From Hedera helix (lineage: Eukaryota; Streptophyta; Magnoliopsida; Apiales; Araliaceae), in assembly GCA_947179155.2 (NCBI GenBank), contig OX359265.1, forward strand, positions 57,423,040-57,487,039: a DNA stretch of 64,000 nt. Reading direction: 5' to 3'. This document shows positions 13,540 through 25,088 of the stretch, piece after piece (the stretch's first letter is position 1; every line of letters begins with the position of its first letter). The position numbers and the translations under genes are program-made. The notes under the pieces are model-generated. The model worked only from the letters and a program-made list of their open reading frames with translations, was not told where the DNA came from and searched no databases.

Positions 13540-13860
13540 TTCTCAAAGAAGATAAATGGTTTTACATAGTTTCATATAATTATGAAATGTTTTAGAAGAG
13601 GGTGAAATATTTGTAAAAATATCCTTAAATCCTTGGGTAGCTCTAATGTTATGAATTCTTATAAATGATAGAAGTTTCTCATATAGCCTATAAATAGGGA
13701 GGGGACCCTCATTTGGGACTTGGGAAGCATCCATCCAAACATTCTCTAAAACTCTTGTATAAAGTTTTATTGTGAAGTCACTTTACATACAAGTGTTCTC
13801 TTGTTCTTTTTTGGTGTGTTTTCATACTTGTTCTCTTGGCAAGTAGAGCTCATTTAACAA
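13540..13860 (+). promoter_or_regulatory. Possible LTR-like promoter/leader remnant
   Basis: GCCTATAAATAGGGAGGGGA (TATA box at 13689-13696) is followed by a C/T-rich leader with ATAAAGTTTTATTG and long TTGTTCTTTTTTGG-type tracts, the layout of a plant LTR U3-R-U5. Just downstream (13.86-13.99 kb) a segment with CGAGTTAGTTGCCTAAGACC is imperfectly duplicated. I found no TG...CA ends or primer-binding site, so this is tentative. Confidence 0.3.
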
Positions 13861-14750
13861 CTCTGACCGAGTTAGTTGCCTAAGACCTCACAATTGACTT
13901 ACGGAATAAGTAGACTTATTTAGTAACACTTACGGCGGAGTTGATTGTCTAATACCGCATAGTTAACTTAAAAATTCAAAATTACAGAAGAGGGAAATCG
14001 GCAATGCCATAATTATTATATGGTAATTGTAAAAACAAAGTAATTAAAGATATTATATAGGCAAAACCCCAACTAAGGCTCACTCATGAACTCGTTTTGC
14101 ATTCACCCTGTAAGCTCTTATTTATTGACACATTATTTTTTTTCTGAAAAAAAATTTCAATTACTACTTCATTTAACAAGCATTTATAAATAAAAATAAT
14201 ATTTATTTTGACATTGTGAGGGAAATTAAAAATAAAATGAATTGTCTATGCATATTTATTTTGAAATAAGGAGATATTATACAATGAATTTCATAATAAA
14301 TATCAACAATATCTCATTTACTAAATATCACAATTAGAACAACAAGAGACACGGCCGAGTGCAATGGCCCGTCCTCGGTCAAACTCGACACAACCATCCA
14401 TATTCCATAGTTAGCATATACGAAACTACAAATGTTGCTGCTAAATATGGGATCGGCTGTATATTGGTGGAACAGCCAAGGTTGTTGCACCTCTACGACT
14501 GGTTCCTAGTTTTGACCTCATTGCTTCATATCAGTCACAATTCCAAGACCCACAGCACCATTTGCATGCCCATAGTCCTTCTTTGAAGATTTTGTTAAGC
14601 TATTGGTAATCATTGGGCCAAAATAGGAAAGGTAAGTTGGAAGTCTTCTCGCCTTCCTTCAGTTATGCCACTCTCAAGGATAAATAGTTAACCTTGGTTC
14701 AATCCTATATACATTGTGCTTTCTCTCTCTCTTTACATTAGCAAAGATTG

Positions 14751-14858
14751 AAGTAATATTTTCAAATCATTTTAGCATATAGGGAAGTAATATTTTCACA
14801 TTTTCAAATCATTTTAGCGTATAGGGAAGTAATATTTTCACATTTTCAAATCATTTTT
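14751..14858. repeat. Short tandem repeat, about 2.5 copies
   Basis: AAGTAATATTTTC...CAAATCATTTTAGCRTATAGGG is repeated with units of about 39-47 bp; the second and third units carry an extra ACATTTTC. Non-coding. Confidence 0.85.
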
Positions 14859-17190
14859 CCATTAGTCTCTCTATCTAATAATGACACCCATTTAAAATTT
14901 TATACAAGTATTATTTTACTTATGAAAATGTCAATTTGGATATTTCGGGTTGGCCCATTTTGTGAGAATGGGGAAGGGGGAGAGGAAACATTAATGTCTT
15001 TTCCACCTATTTTGAGTCAAGTGCGAGGGAGGTCTTTCTCCATTGTCACCAAAACCTTAGCGGCATACTGGCATTGGACTACCCATTTCCTATTTTATCT
15101 CACCCTTTTTTTTTCTCAGTCGACATTTTACTAATGTCCTTTTTATTTTTAACTGAATTGGTGGAACTATATTTTCTTTTAAGATTAATTGTATGTGCAC
15201 AAAAGTTAAGATCCATATTTTTTTTTTCTTTTTTAGTTTAAATGATGAGAGTATTTTAAGGCCAACTTATGCTTTAATCGAGATTAAATCCCTTTTTGGA
15301 CAATCTTATAGGCGCACCCCTCCCCCATATCGACCTGGTGTCAATTAAGTAAGTAAACCTCCTTAAACACCAAACCAACCCTTGGGATAAATACGCACCA
15401 ATAAAGATATATAAAAATCTAAATGCTAATTAAGTCTCACTTTCTCTCTCTCTCTCTCTTTTAATATTGTTTGTGTATAACTTTTTTTTTTGCATAATTT
15501 ATACACAAAAAATTATTATTTTTAAAATTTAGCATGTCAATAGAACAAACTGCAAATTAGTGATCCAAAACAAAAAACTTGAACAGTTCAATGGCGACGA
15601 ACACTGTTTGTGGTTTTACAGTAGCGGTGAATAATAATGAGAGAAATTTCAGAAAAAGTCATTTAAAAACCTGAAATCACAGAACAAAAAAAATTAGAAG
15701 GGATAATTGTGTTATAAAAGGGATATAGAGATAACTTTCAGTTTTAGAGAATTAATAGAGATAAAATGTATAAAAAATAAAAATAAAAAACTAAACAAAT
15801 ATAGACAATTATTCTTTTCCTCCCGCTTTATTAATAGTTATACTACTACAATGGCATAACAGTTGTAATAATCAGGATAAAAAAATTTTGAATGGGTCTT
15901 TTCGAAGCTTGAATCATTAATCTCAAATTAGTTGTAAATTAACCACAAGATCTGGTGGAGTCGATGGATGGCAAAGACGTGTCATGTTTAAAGTCCTCCA
16001 CGAAATCTAAGGTTAACATTATAAATAATTTCTTCCCTAAAAATACACACTAGCTGCTGCTGTATTGTTTCACTGGTTATTAAGACTTAATAACATTATT
16101 CCAATACGTTACAAACAAATCTATTTTAAAATTCAAAACTTTTTATGGAACTTTAACTTCTGTTATATCCCACCGTCAATACCTCTTAATCATTCAGAAA
16201 CTAGAGCAGGTTCCATCATGTGACCTGTGACGGGAGACAACCGCTGTTATAATATCCCTACCACAAAAAGGTAAATAGAGAAATGATACCTTCTGGTACA
16301 ATATGCAGGATGCCTAGGACTCTGTTTAATCCGGTAAAAAGCCAACGACGATGTTTCATTTTTATTTTCAAATTCTTTCGTCACTATTGTAAATCAAATG
16401 AAGCGTTACTTTAGGATATTATTTTGCTTAAATCATAGACAAGATACCCAGAACTCAAAAGATTAGAATATATTTAAACAGTAATTTATTATAAAACATA
16501 AAATATTATGTAGCAGAAAGAGTACAAATCATATCTTTTCAACACCACCTGTACGAATCAACTTTAATTAATTGACAACCAGCCTGTTTAACACGATAGA
16601 ATGGTCAACCGTGCTATATTTTTCATTATATCATTATTTATAGAGAAGGATTATTTTCGCATGTAATTATGCTCTCGACTCGAATATAAAAATAAAATCG
16701 TAAAAATATTAAAAACACATGTAAAAATATCGATTCCCTATTTATATAATTATAAAATTATATTCTTCATTGTTCACATCTTACAAATCGAAACAATGTT
16801 AATTTTTCTTCGATAATCGCAACCACCCTGTTTCCGTTTCCAGTTTTTCTTTCTTTTTTTACCAACTAATTTGTGCCTCAATATAATAACTTACGGTACC
16901 GGGCCAGAGATAATTCTTTGCTTTGGAACGTGTCTAATATAAAGATGACAGCAAGTACATACCCCACTATTATGTCGCTCTTGCTTTCATTATGTCTATC
17001 TATAACGACAAAATACATAACTATAATTGTACCGTTTCCCTACTATCTAACTGTTAAAAGTATAATTCAGATTCAAACCTATTTTCAACTGTAATAACAT
17101 CATTTAAACTAATGCTAAAATAAATAAATAAACATATAAATAATCTCTACTTAAAATATATAAAAATGTGTAATACTTTAGTTACAAGGA

Positions 17191-17214
17191 GGGGGGGGGG
17201 GGGGGGGGGGGGGG
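17191..17214 (+). repeat. Poly-G tract, 24 bases
   Basis: Uninterrupted G run in AT-rich DNA. One of six G or C homopolymers of at least 15 bases in the window. Confidence 0.9.
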
Positions 17215-19254
17215 AATCCTGTATATAACAAACTCAATGAGTCAATGCCCACGAACTTGTGCGATTCAATGTTCAGTCCAAAATATGACGCAAGCTTACG
17301 TCCGCTACAGGGACAGATGCCAATATATCAGAGCACCAAGTTGCTAAATATGGAGTCGCTCCAGACAAGGTCAATTCGTAATTCCTGGACAAGTAATGGG
17401 TCATCTTTTACATTCACTTTTTTGTCGGCACTGCTTAGACCGGGTTTTTGGGCATTTTCTACCCGCTGATTAAACACAGAGATCAATCAGCGGAACGAAA
17501 TGACATTCTAGAGGTGAAAAAGCAATAACAGTACAAAAATTCCACATCATATGTTTGAAATTACTTTTTGCCTAAAGTTTCCAACGCTACTATTTCTTTT
17601 CCTAATACAAATCCACCTAATTGTTTCCACATTCACTGAATAATAATAACAATAATTGCCCGAGTAGCAAGTTCTAAAGTACATGACAGGAGCAGGTGGG
17701 GAAGAGGGAGGGAACATAAAGCTCAATCATCACTAGAGGCAACTAACATGATGGTGGAATGGAGTGGATGATCATAATGTTATGCGGATAAAAGATGGGA
17801 CAAAATGAGTTCTCTCTCAAACAGCAAATCCAGTGAAAAGGACAGACCAGCAAAGTTGGATACTCTTGCAACTATGGTTAAGAGTCTTAGGACAAACACA
17901 GTTTTCTTTATCCAACTAATAGAGTGTTTACTTTCCCACCTGTACCCTTCACTATTTTTTGGTGGGTCTGAACATGGTGTTGGGGGATTCAATCCTATTA
18001 CCAATGCCGGGTATCAAAGACGACCCCCTTTTTGAATTTGGTTTTAGATATTTTCGGGGAGAAGAGGTTGGTAGGAGGGGAATAGTCTCCAAAGTATGTT
18101 GTTCTTGCTATAGAAATGCATGCATAGAGTCTGGTCTCATCTTTAACCCTGACAAGTTTTCTGCTACATTTTGGCCAAACCACTAGAACCCGAATGCTAA
18201 TACAAGTTCTCTTGACCTAGTCCAACCGCAATTTGCACGGACATCCTACTGATGAATAATATAAACTGTTCAAGAATCTGCCTAAAACTTCAATTTCAAC
18301 AAAAAGGCCTAATTAGCAGAAAAGCTCGATTCGAACAATCACATGAAACCAAACGGAAATGCTCAACATTCACACAGCCTAAGACAGTAGTCCACCCCCT
18401 AAAACATGTAGGCAAATACCACAGAACCTGGTCCATCTCAATGCACTACAGTTATAGTACTAAGCCCTTTCAAAAGAAAATGGAAATACAATAAGAATCT
18501 ACCAAACAATTTCAGGCTACATGCTAAAGCGGCCCCTGAACTGACGGTTTTCACTATTAGTTCTCATTCTTTATCTTCTGCTGCTGCAAGCACCAATCTA
18601 ATACTAACTAAAAGTAACAGTAAGGACAGTATAAATGGAGTTAAAAGAATCAATACTACTTTCCTTGTGAATGCAAATGTCACAACGTGCTATCATATAA
18701 GTTTTTTTATTTCAAACATTTCCCTAAGAAATGTGGCCAAAAACTACATATATCATTCTCTAATGGGTTGGAATGTATAACAAACAAAACATCCCGAACA
18801 AGATACACCTCATTCTGCTTAATATAACCTTCCTGATTAGTCAGAACACACTTTTGGTGATTTGGAGATCAAATTTAAGGATAAGCTTGTTAATTTATTT
18901 AATTAGAAGAAAAACAAGGATATTATAAAGATGTAAAGAAATGGATGCCAAGACTTCTTTGGACATGTTAAAAGGGTAGTGGGTCCATGCAAAACATATT
19001 TCTTTGAGAAAAAGTATTGAAGTCGGGGGGAAATAGACAATGTCACTGCCAAAGAAAAGTAAACTTCAAGGTACAAGACAAAAGTAGTGTCACTGACCCA
19101 TCACATTACGAGTGCATGCTGCACCAAGGTGTCACTTGGGGCTGTTGCTAATGGAGGATTCTATTACATGTGCGGATAAATCTTGTTCAAAGTCAAGATG
19201 GGGTATGATCTTGTCCTAGAGTTCAGGGCCTAAAACTTAATGGCTTCGATCATA
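17215..19254. other. Unassigned region with a coding-like remnant
   Basis: On the minus strand 17469-17245 is open apart from one TGA and encodes a peptide with KVNVKDDPLL and YIGICPCSGRKLASYFG. It could be an exon remnant of an unknown gene. 17.64-18.6 kb is less AT-rich than its surroundings and could be a transcribed non-coding region or 3' UTR. I cannot name a product. Confidence 0.3.
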
Positions 19255-19262
19255 AAAATATC

Positions 19263-19887
19263 CGGTGTTCTAAAACGCGAGCGCCTCGCCTCGCCTAGGC
19301 CAAAGGCGAAAAAAAAGAAATTAGAATCGTTATTGTTTTTTTAAAAATTTTAATAACTAAGATACAAAATGACATCGTGAGAGTAGATGATAACGTTGAG
19401 AGTTGTTCGAGCCTTATTTGGGAGGCGGTTGGTGAAGAATCCGGAGTGAATAGCGTACTAGAGCCTAAGAGAAATAGTAAAAATATTATAGTAAGATAAC
19501 TCCGTGAAGAAGAGGAGGGAGAGGGAAAGGGAGATGAGGAGTATGAGTGCGAGTCCGATAGAAATATTATCTTAGAGGGATATGTAAAATAAGAATTAGA
19601 GATGTAGAAGGATATGAAGATAAAAACTATTAGTTTGTATTTTTTATTATTTGTTTGTGTTTAAATTTTGAACAATTCCATATTTGTGTTTAAACTTTCA
19701 CATTGGCAATAAGGATGTAAACTTTAAGCAAATGTTTTTATTATCTTTATTATAAATTATTTTACTTTATATTATTATTTTGTTTGGATAAATGTAAAAT
19801 AAAATATTAATATTAGCTTAAAATAAAAAATCTCGCCTAGACACCCTCTGACTACCCACCTCCCGCCTAGCGTCTTTTAAAACATTG
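19263..19887. mobile_element. hAT-like element remnant, 625 bp
   Basis: The ends form an imperfect terminal inverted repeat: left CGGTGTTCTAAAACGCG, reverse-complemented right CAATGTTTTAAAAGACGC. They are followed inward by GCGCCTCGCC/CTAGGCGGGAGG-type GC-rich motifs typical of plant hAT subtermini. An 8-bp target duplication with one mismatch flanks it (AAAATATC at 19255-19262, AAAATATT at 19888-19895). The acidic EEEEGEGKGDEEYE-type frame near 19.5 kb may be a relic of a transposase C-terminus. It is non-autonomous. Confidence 0.65.
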
Positions 19888-19895
19888 AAAATATT

Positions 19896-21010
19896 GTTAG
19901 CTAAAGACAACAGGTGAAATGGCCCAGGAGATGGCCAGGTATAGTCCAAAGAAACATTACATAGTAAAGCATAAGGTTCCCGCACAAAGAGGGGTGATGT
20001 CCTACATGGATCATTATCCAGAGGACAGGACACTAATCAAGGATTGCAAACTAGGACACATACCAATGTGACGTTTAGTTAATGGATTACATTTTCTGTA
20101 CAGTTCAACTACAATAAATACGTGCATACTAGAGTATATTCTACTTTTCGTCAATTAAGTGCACAAATGAAGTCAGAAAATGATATCCATAGCAGTATGG
20201 GCCCAAGGCAAGCTGCGATACTCTGAAATACTATGGCTTTCACAATTCAGACTATTCCAGTAAAGTCCTGTTTGATCTGGAAAGCAACTACAACTGATGT
20301 TGACTAAAGTTCACTCACTCATCCACCGAGAGAGGGCCTCAAAACTCAATGCCAACTCATCCTTCAAGCCATGGGGTTTCAGAGACTGTTTATTCGCTCC
20401 TGAACAAGTCTTCAATTAAACTTTAAAAATCACAAGGAAACGTAACCTACCAATACATGTGTTGTGTTAAATAGAAACTCGTAGTGGAAAGGATTTTCTA
20501 TATGCCAGGCTGATGCAATCGAAACAGAATGATATTTCTGAATGCAGCTTAATATATTAACTAGAGAGTGACAAATATCAATTGATTAGATTCAAATGAA
20601 AATTTGATAAGATCTGACAAAAAGATCAACCAGGAGAATCCATTATATAAATTTGGAAGTAACTAGGATTGTTTACATCTGTAGGATGTAATGCCTAAAA
20701 TCTGGCTAGAAAGACGTATTTAACAAGGCAAAATTTCCAAAGTTGCAAAGGATAACAAAATAGAAAACTAGCTTTGACATGGAAGTGTATATCTGGGTCC
20801 AAAATCCCATCAGCTTAATAAACAGGCAAGTACTTTCAGATACTGAATAATCAAGTGAGTAGCAACAGAATATTACTACCATAAATGTGGAAAATTTTAT
20901 TTTCACTAAACAAGTTACAAATATTATACATGTTGCTACTTACTGTTCCTCATAACACAATATCCTAGACCAGTTGAAACTAAAACAAAAAGAATTTCTA
21001 GGATAAAAAA
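19896..21010. other. Unassigned region with a possible terminal exon
   Basis: On the minus strand 20412-20311 encodes a short open stretch ending ALSFEALSRWMSE then TGA, which reads like a protein C-terminus. The downstream 20.05-20.31 kb resembles a 3' UTR. No matching upstream exon was identified, and it does not match the C-termini of NF-YB or phosphoglucomutase as I know them. Otherwise nothing is seen. Confidence 0.25.
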
Positions 21011-21104
21011 TCAACCATAACCAAAACCTTCTTTAAGATATGCAAATATATTCACGTTTATTTTATGCAGCTGGAAAGTAGTTGAAATAGAAACAATGAG
21101 ACAT

Positions 21105-21305
21105 AAATTATACTCTTCACTTACCACCACTTGTAGCTCCAAAATCAGGTCCATTTTCTTCATACAAAATGTTGACCAAATCCTTAGCATATCTTTTCCC
21201 AAACAAGTGAAAACATCAATAATGCTTTTCAATAATGACGAAGTTCAATCTACATCAAAACTATCACCATCATATGTAAGATTAGGATCTGGATGACCAC
21301 GCCCA
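21105..21305 (-). pseudogene. Phosphoglucomutase fragment, copy 3
   Basis: Third and last copy of the PGM segment coding GHPDPNLTY and YAKDLVN-YEENGPDFGA. The two parts are separated by a short intron of about 80 bp. In this copy the splice donor found in the other copies (ACGTAAG) reads ACATATG, so splicing is probably lost. No following PGM exons were found downstream, so the copy is truncated. Family identity rests on the plant phosphoglucomutase motif just before the DGDGDR metal loop. Confidence 0.7.
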
Positions 21306-21874
21306 ATAATGTTGACCAATTACACGCGAGTGGAAGCAGCTTGTCAAAGTACAGACACACATGTGAAGGAAGGATTTTATCAAGGTAACATGCGAGTTGA
21401 CATCTAAGATCAATATTAGAGTGTGAAGTTGAAACTTAATAAACAAGGTTAAGAGAATAAGAGATGCAGGCTAAGTGGAACAAGGGTGTGAGGACTGGGG
21501 AAGAATGTGAAGTGCATGTGTCATTGGAAAGACAAATGCTTCTTTGTGGAAGAACAAACACGAGGCTTGGAGTGATATGGTACGGAAATCACACGAGGGG
21601 GAGATTTATAAAACAGTAATTAACTAAAAACTTATTTGTGATGAAGATTAGAATGTCAATATGACACGACCACAACATCCCCCAGCCATCTTGAAGAGAT
21701 TTCAATATTTAGCTTTAACAGGGCATGGAAACAACTTTCAAAGCAAATTCTGTTGGATCTTATATAAGCAGTTAACAAACAATTTAGAAAGGAAATTGTT
21801 TGTCAATAATTTTCTTTTAGGTAAAAAAAAGTTACTGGTCAATATAGTGTAAGCATATACCATATGCCATCCTT

Positions 21875-22905
21875 CTCGCGAATGTGGTCAGAACTCAGAA
21901 TCTGTTCCAAAACTTTCTTCGCCGCAAATTGACAACTTTGCATCATCCATCAAGTTCCCAAAGAAATTCCAACCAGTGGGAACCTGAAACAAAAACATTC
22001 ATCCTTAGAAAAACATTGTCCGTATGAATCACCGAGTCCCCATAAATGTTCTTTAGTCCTTAGTAAGCCAGTTATCCAACAGTACTTGGAAAATAAAATG
22101 GAATGCCAAACCTCAATAAAAGGAAGATTCAATTTCTGAGTAACGCGATCAAGAGCGCCACTTGTTGGCATAGATCAAGCTAAACCCTGCAAATGCAAAA
22201 GCATGAAAAATATTTCTATGCTTAAGGAAAGATCTGGAAAAAAAAGCTGCAAAAGTTTCCTAACTTGAGGCCACTCCGGAAGTATGGAATGGCATCCTGT
22301 GCATTCGCAGCAATAATTGCAACAGAGTCCGAAGGTGTAACAAAAAATCTTCTATCAAGAATCATGTTTCGATCACCATGGACGCAACAACATTAGAGAT
22401 GTGATCAAGCAGAGATACCCTACTCAAATTGTCATGAATGAGACTACCGAGCACATCATACCATATCACCATCGACGCAACGACATTAGAGATTGGTTAA
22501 GCAGAGCTACTCTACTCAAACTGACATGAATGAGACTACCAAGCACATCATACCAACTCATATGATATATACTTACCCACTTTTATATATTTTCAATATC
22601 ATTACAGTTTTGGTTAGGTAAAAAATCAACCATACCCAAAACATTCTTTAAGATATGCAAGAAAATTCACATTTATTTTATGCAACTGGTAAATAGTTGA
22701 AATAGAAACAATGAGACATAAATTATACTCTTCACTTACCATCACATGCAGCTCCAAAGTCTGATCCATTCTCTTCATACATAATGTCGACCAAATCCTT
22801 AGCATAACTTTTCCCAGACAAGTGAAAACATCAATAATGCTTTTCAATAATGATGAATTTCTATGACCATCTTACGTAAGACTAGGATCCGGATGACGAC
22901 GCCCA
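21875..22905 (-). pseudogene. Phosphoglucomutase partial copy 2
   Basis: Exon-like blocks run in gene order on the minus strand: GHPDP...YAKDLV region (22905-22725), GDRNMILDRRFFVTPSDSV...AIPYFRSGLK (about 22385-22265), GLA-stop-SMPTSGALDRVTQKLN (22195-22110), then VPTGWNFFGNLMD and KLSICGEESFGT (21985-21875). These match central to C-terminal phosphoglucomutase, which interconverts glucose 1- and 6-phosphate. The stop in the third block, a frameshift after EESFGT and loss of the acceptor before GDRN show it is dead. The catalytic phosphoserine loop and the N-terminal half are absent. Confidence 0.85.
22390..22560. repeat. Short tandem repeat within the PGM array
   Basis: Two imperfect copies of a roughly 75-80-bp unit starting AGAGATGTGATCAAGCAGAG and containing ATGAGACTACC and CACATCATACCA. 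The same pair recurs at about 23800-23965 in the neighbouring PGM copy, so the doubling predates the array duplication. Confidence 0.75.
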
Positions 22906-23284
22906 ATAATGTTGACCAATTACACTCGGGCGGAAGCAGCTTGTCGAAGTACACACACATCTGAAGGAGGGATTTTATTAAGGTAACATGCAAGTTGACA
23001 TCTAACATCACTATTCGAGTGTGAAATTGAAACTTAATAAATAAGGTTAAGAGCATAAGAGATGCAGGCTAAGTGGAACAAGGGTGTGGGGCCTGTGGAA
23101 GAATGTGAAGTGCATGTGTCATTGGTAAGACAAATGCTTCTTTGTGGAAGAGCAAACACGAGGCTTGGAGTGATATGATACTGAAATCACATGAGGGGGA
23201 GATTTATAAAACAGTAATTAACTAAAAACTTATTTGTGAACAAAAAAGTTTCTGGTCAATATAGTGCAAGTATATACCATATGC

Positions 23285-24585
23285 AATCCTACTCGCGAAT
23301 GTGGTCAGAACTCAGAACCTGTTCCAAAACTTTCTTCGCCGCAAATTGACAACTTTGCAGCATTCATCAAGTTCCCAAAGAATTTCCAACCAGTGGGAAC
23401 CTGAAACAAAAATATTCATTCTTAGAAAAACATAGTTCGTATGGATCACTGAGTCTCCATAAATGTTCTTTAGTCCTTAGCCAGTTATCCAACAGTACCT
23501 GGAAAATAAAATGGAATGCCAAACCTCAAAAAAAAGGATTCAATTTCTGAGCAATGCGATCAAGAGCGTCATTTGTTGGCATAGATGGAGCTAAACCCTG
23601 CAAATGCAAAAGCATGAAAAATATTTCTATGCTTAGGGAAAGATCTTGAAAAAAAAAGCTGCAAAAGTTTCCTACCTTGGGCCAACTCTGGAAGTATGGA
23701 ATGGCATCTTGTGCATTCGCTGCAACAATTGTAACAGAGTCCGAAGGTGTAACAAAATATCTTCTATCGAGAATCATGTTTCTATCAACATCGACTCAAC
23801 AATTTTAGAGATGTGATCAAGCAGAGATACCCTACTCAAATTGTCATGAGTGAGACTACCAAGCACATCATACCATATCACCATCGACGCAACGACATTA
23901 GAGATGTGGTGGTTAAGCATAGATCCCCTACTCAAACTGACATGAATGAGACTATGGAGCACATCATACCAACTCATATGATATTTATTTACCCACTTTT
24001 ATATATTTTGTCAATATCATTACATTTTTGGTAGGGTAAAAAATCACCCATACCCAAAACCTTCTTTAAGATATGCAAGAATATTCACGTTTATTTTATG
24101 CAACTGGTAAATAGTTGAAATAGAAAAAATGAGACATAAATTATACTCTTCACTTACCATCACTTGCAGCTCCAAAGTCTGGTCCATTCTCTTCATACAT
24201 AATGTTGACCAAATCCTTGGCATATCTTTTCCCAAACAAGTGAAAACATCAATAATGCTTTTCAATAATGATGAAGTTCAATCTACATCAAAACTATCAC
24301 TATCTTACGTAACATTAGGATCCGGATGACCAAGCCAAAATTTTCAAGAGGCACTCTATTTGAAATTTAATCCTATACAACCAACAAACATTCTCAATCA
24401 AGAACTTTGATAATAGCTAAAATTCAGCCATCTACAAATTATAAGAGATGCGACATATGCCGGATTAGCTCCAAGCTATAGTCTACAAAGATGGGCTCTG
24501 CATAAGCACCCATGACCGCATGCATTGCATCAAATATCAACCTGAATGTAACATCATCAAATGATTCCATTAATAGGATAACGTA
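23285..24585 (-). pseudogene. Phosphoglucomutase partial copy 1, the longest
   Basis: Blocks in minus-strand order are: a decayed exon reading FDAMHAVMGAYAEPIFVD (24585-24460, family FCYDAMHGVAGAYA-IFVDELG); GHPDPNVT then, across a short GT-AG intron, YAKDLVNIMYEENGPDFGAA (24345-24150); DRNMILDRRYFVTPSDSV (23790-23680); SMPTNDALDRIAQKLN (23605-23525); and VPTGW-FFGNLM-AAKLSICGEESFGT (23400-23285). Missing are the N-terminal half with the phosphoserine loop and the last exons. The DGDGDR metal loop is damaged. It is an unprocessed partial duplicate. Its spacing from copy 2 is 1.44 kb and copy 2 to copy 3 is 1.60 kb. Confidence 0.85.
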
Positions 24586-25088
24586 TCTACCAGTAATAAT
24601 ATTCAAGTTATGCTTCACATGACACCTATTTTCCTTTTTATCTTTTTTAGTTAGCAGCAAACAAAGAGACTTAAATGAAGGATTTGAAGCCCAGGACGTG
24701 TAGATGGAATAAGGAATTATCAGCAGATCAACTTTGACCATAATTTTGAAAAAAAAAGGTTTTAAGGAAATTTAAGCAGTGTGGATATATTAGATCCACA
24801 TATTAATCTTGATTCTTTAAATAGAAAATTAAGATTCATTAATATACTCCCTTCATTCCAAAAATAGAGATACATTTCGACTTTTTGAACTCAACATGCA
24901 AAATCCTATAAACCAAAATCAATACAAAATTATTTAATTTGAATACAAACAATTATAACAATTGTAAACTAATTGTAATTAACCCATTTTATATCTTCAG
25001 AAGGAAAAATGGAGTAGAGACCAACCAGTTGATGGCCAAGACAATATTGACATATTTAAACTCTGAAGAGAGGAGAGCAAGATAGTAC

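Larger units (their letters stand above)
12194..17190. other. Intergenic, repeat-derived DNA
   Basis: No gene is supported over 5 kb. It holds the LTR-like promoter region at 13.5-13.9 kb, a short tandem repeat at 14.75 kb and poly-A/T-rich stretches. The frames at 13303-13518, 14359-14586 and 16873-17094 match nothing I recognise. Confidence 0.45.

Noticed and set aside
14690..14710. GGTTCAATCC as a tRNA B box
   Set aside because: No cloverleaf or A box upstream.
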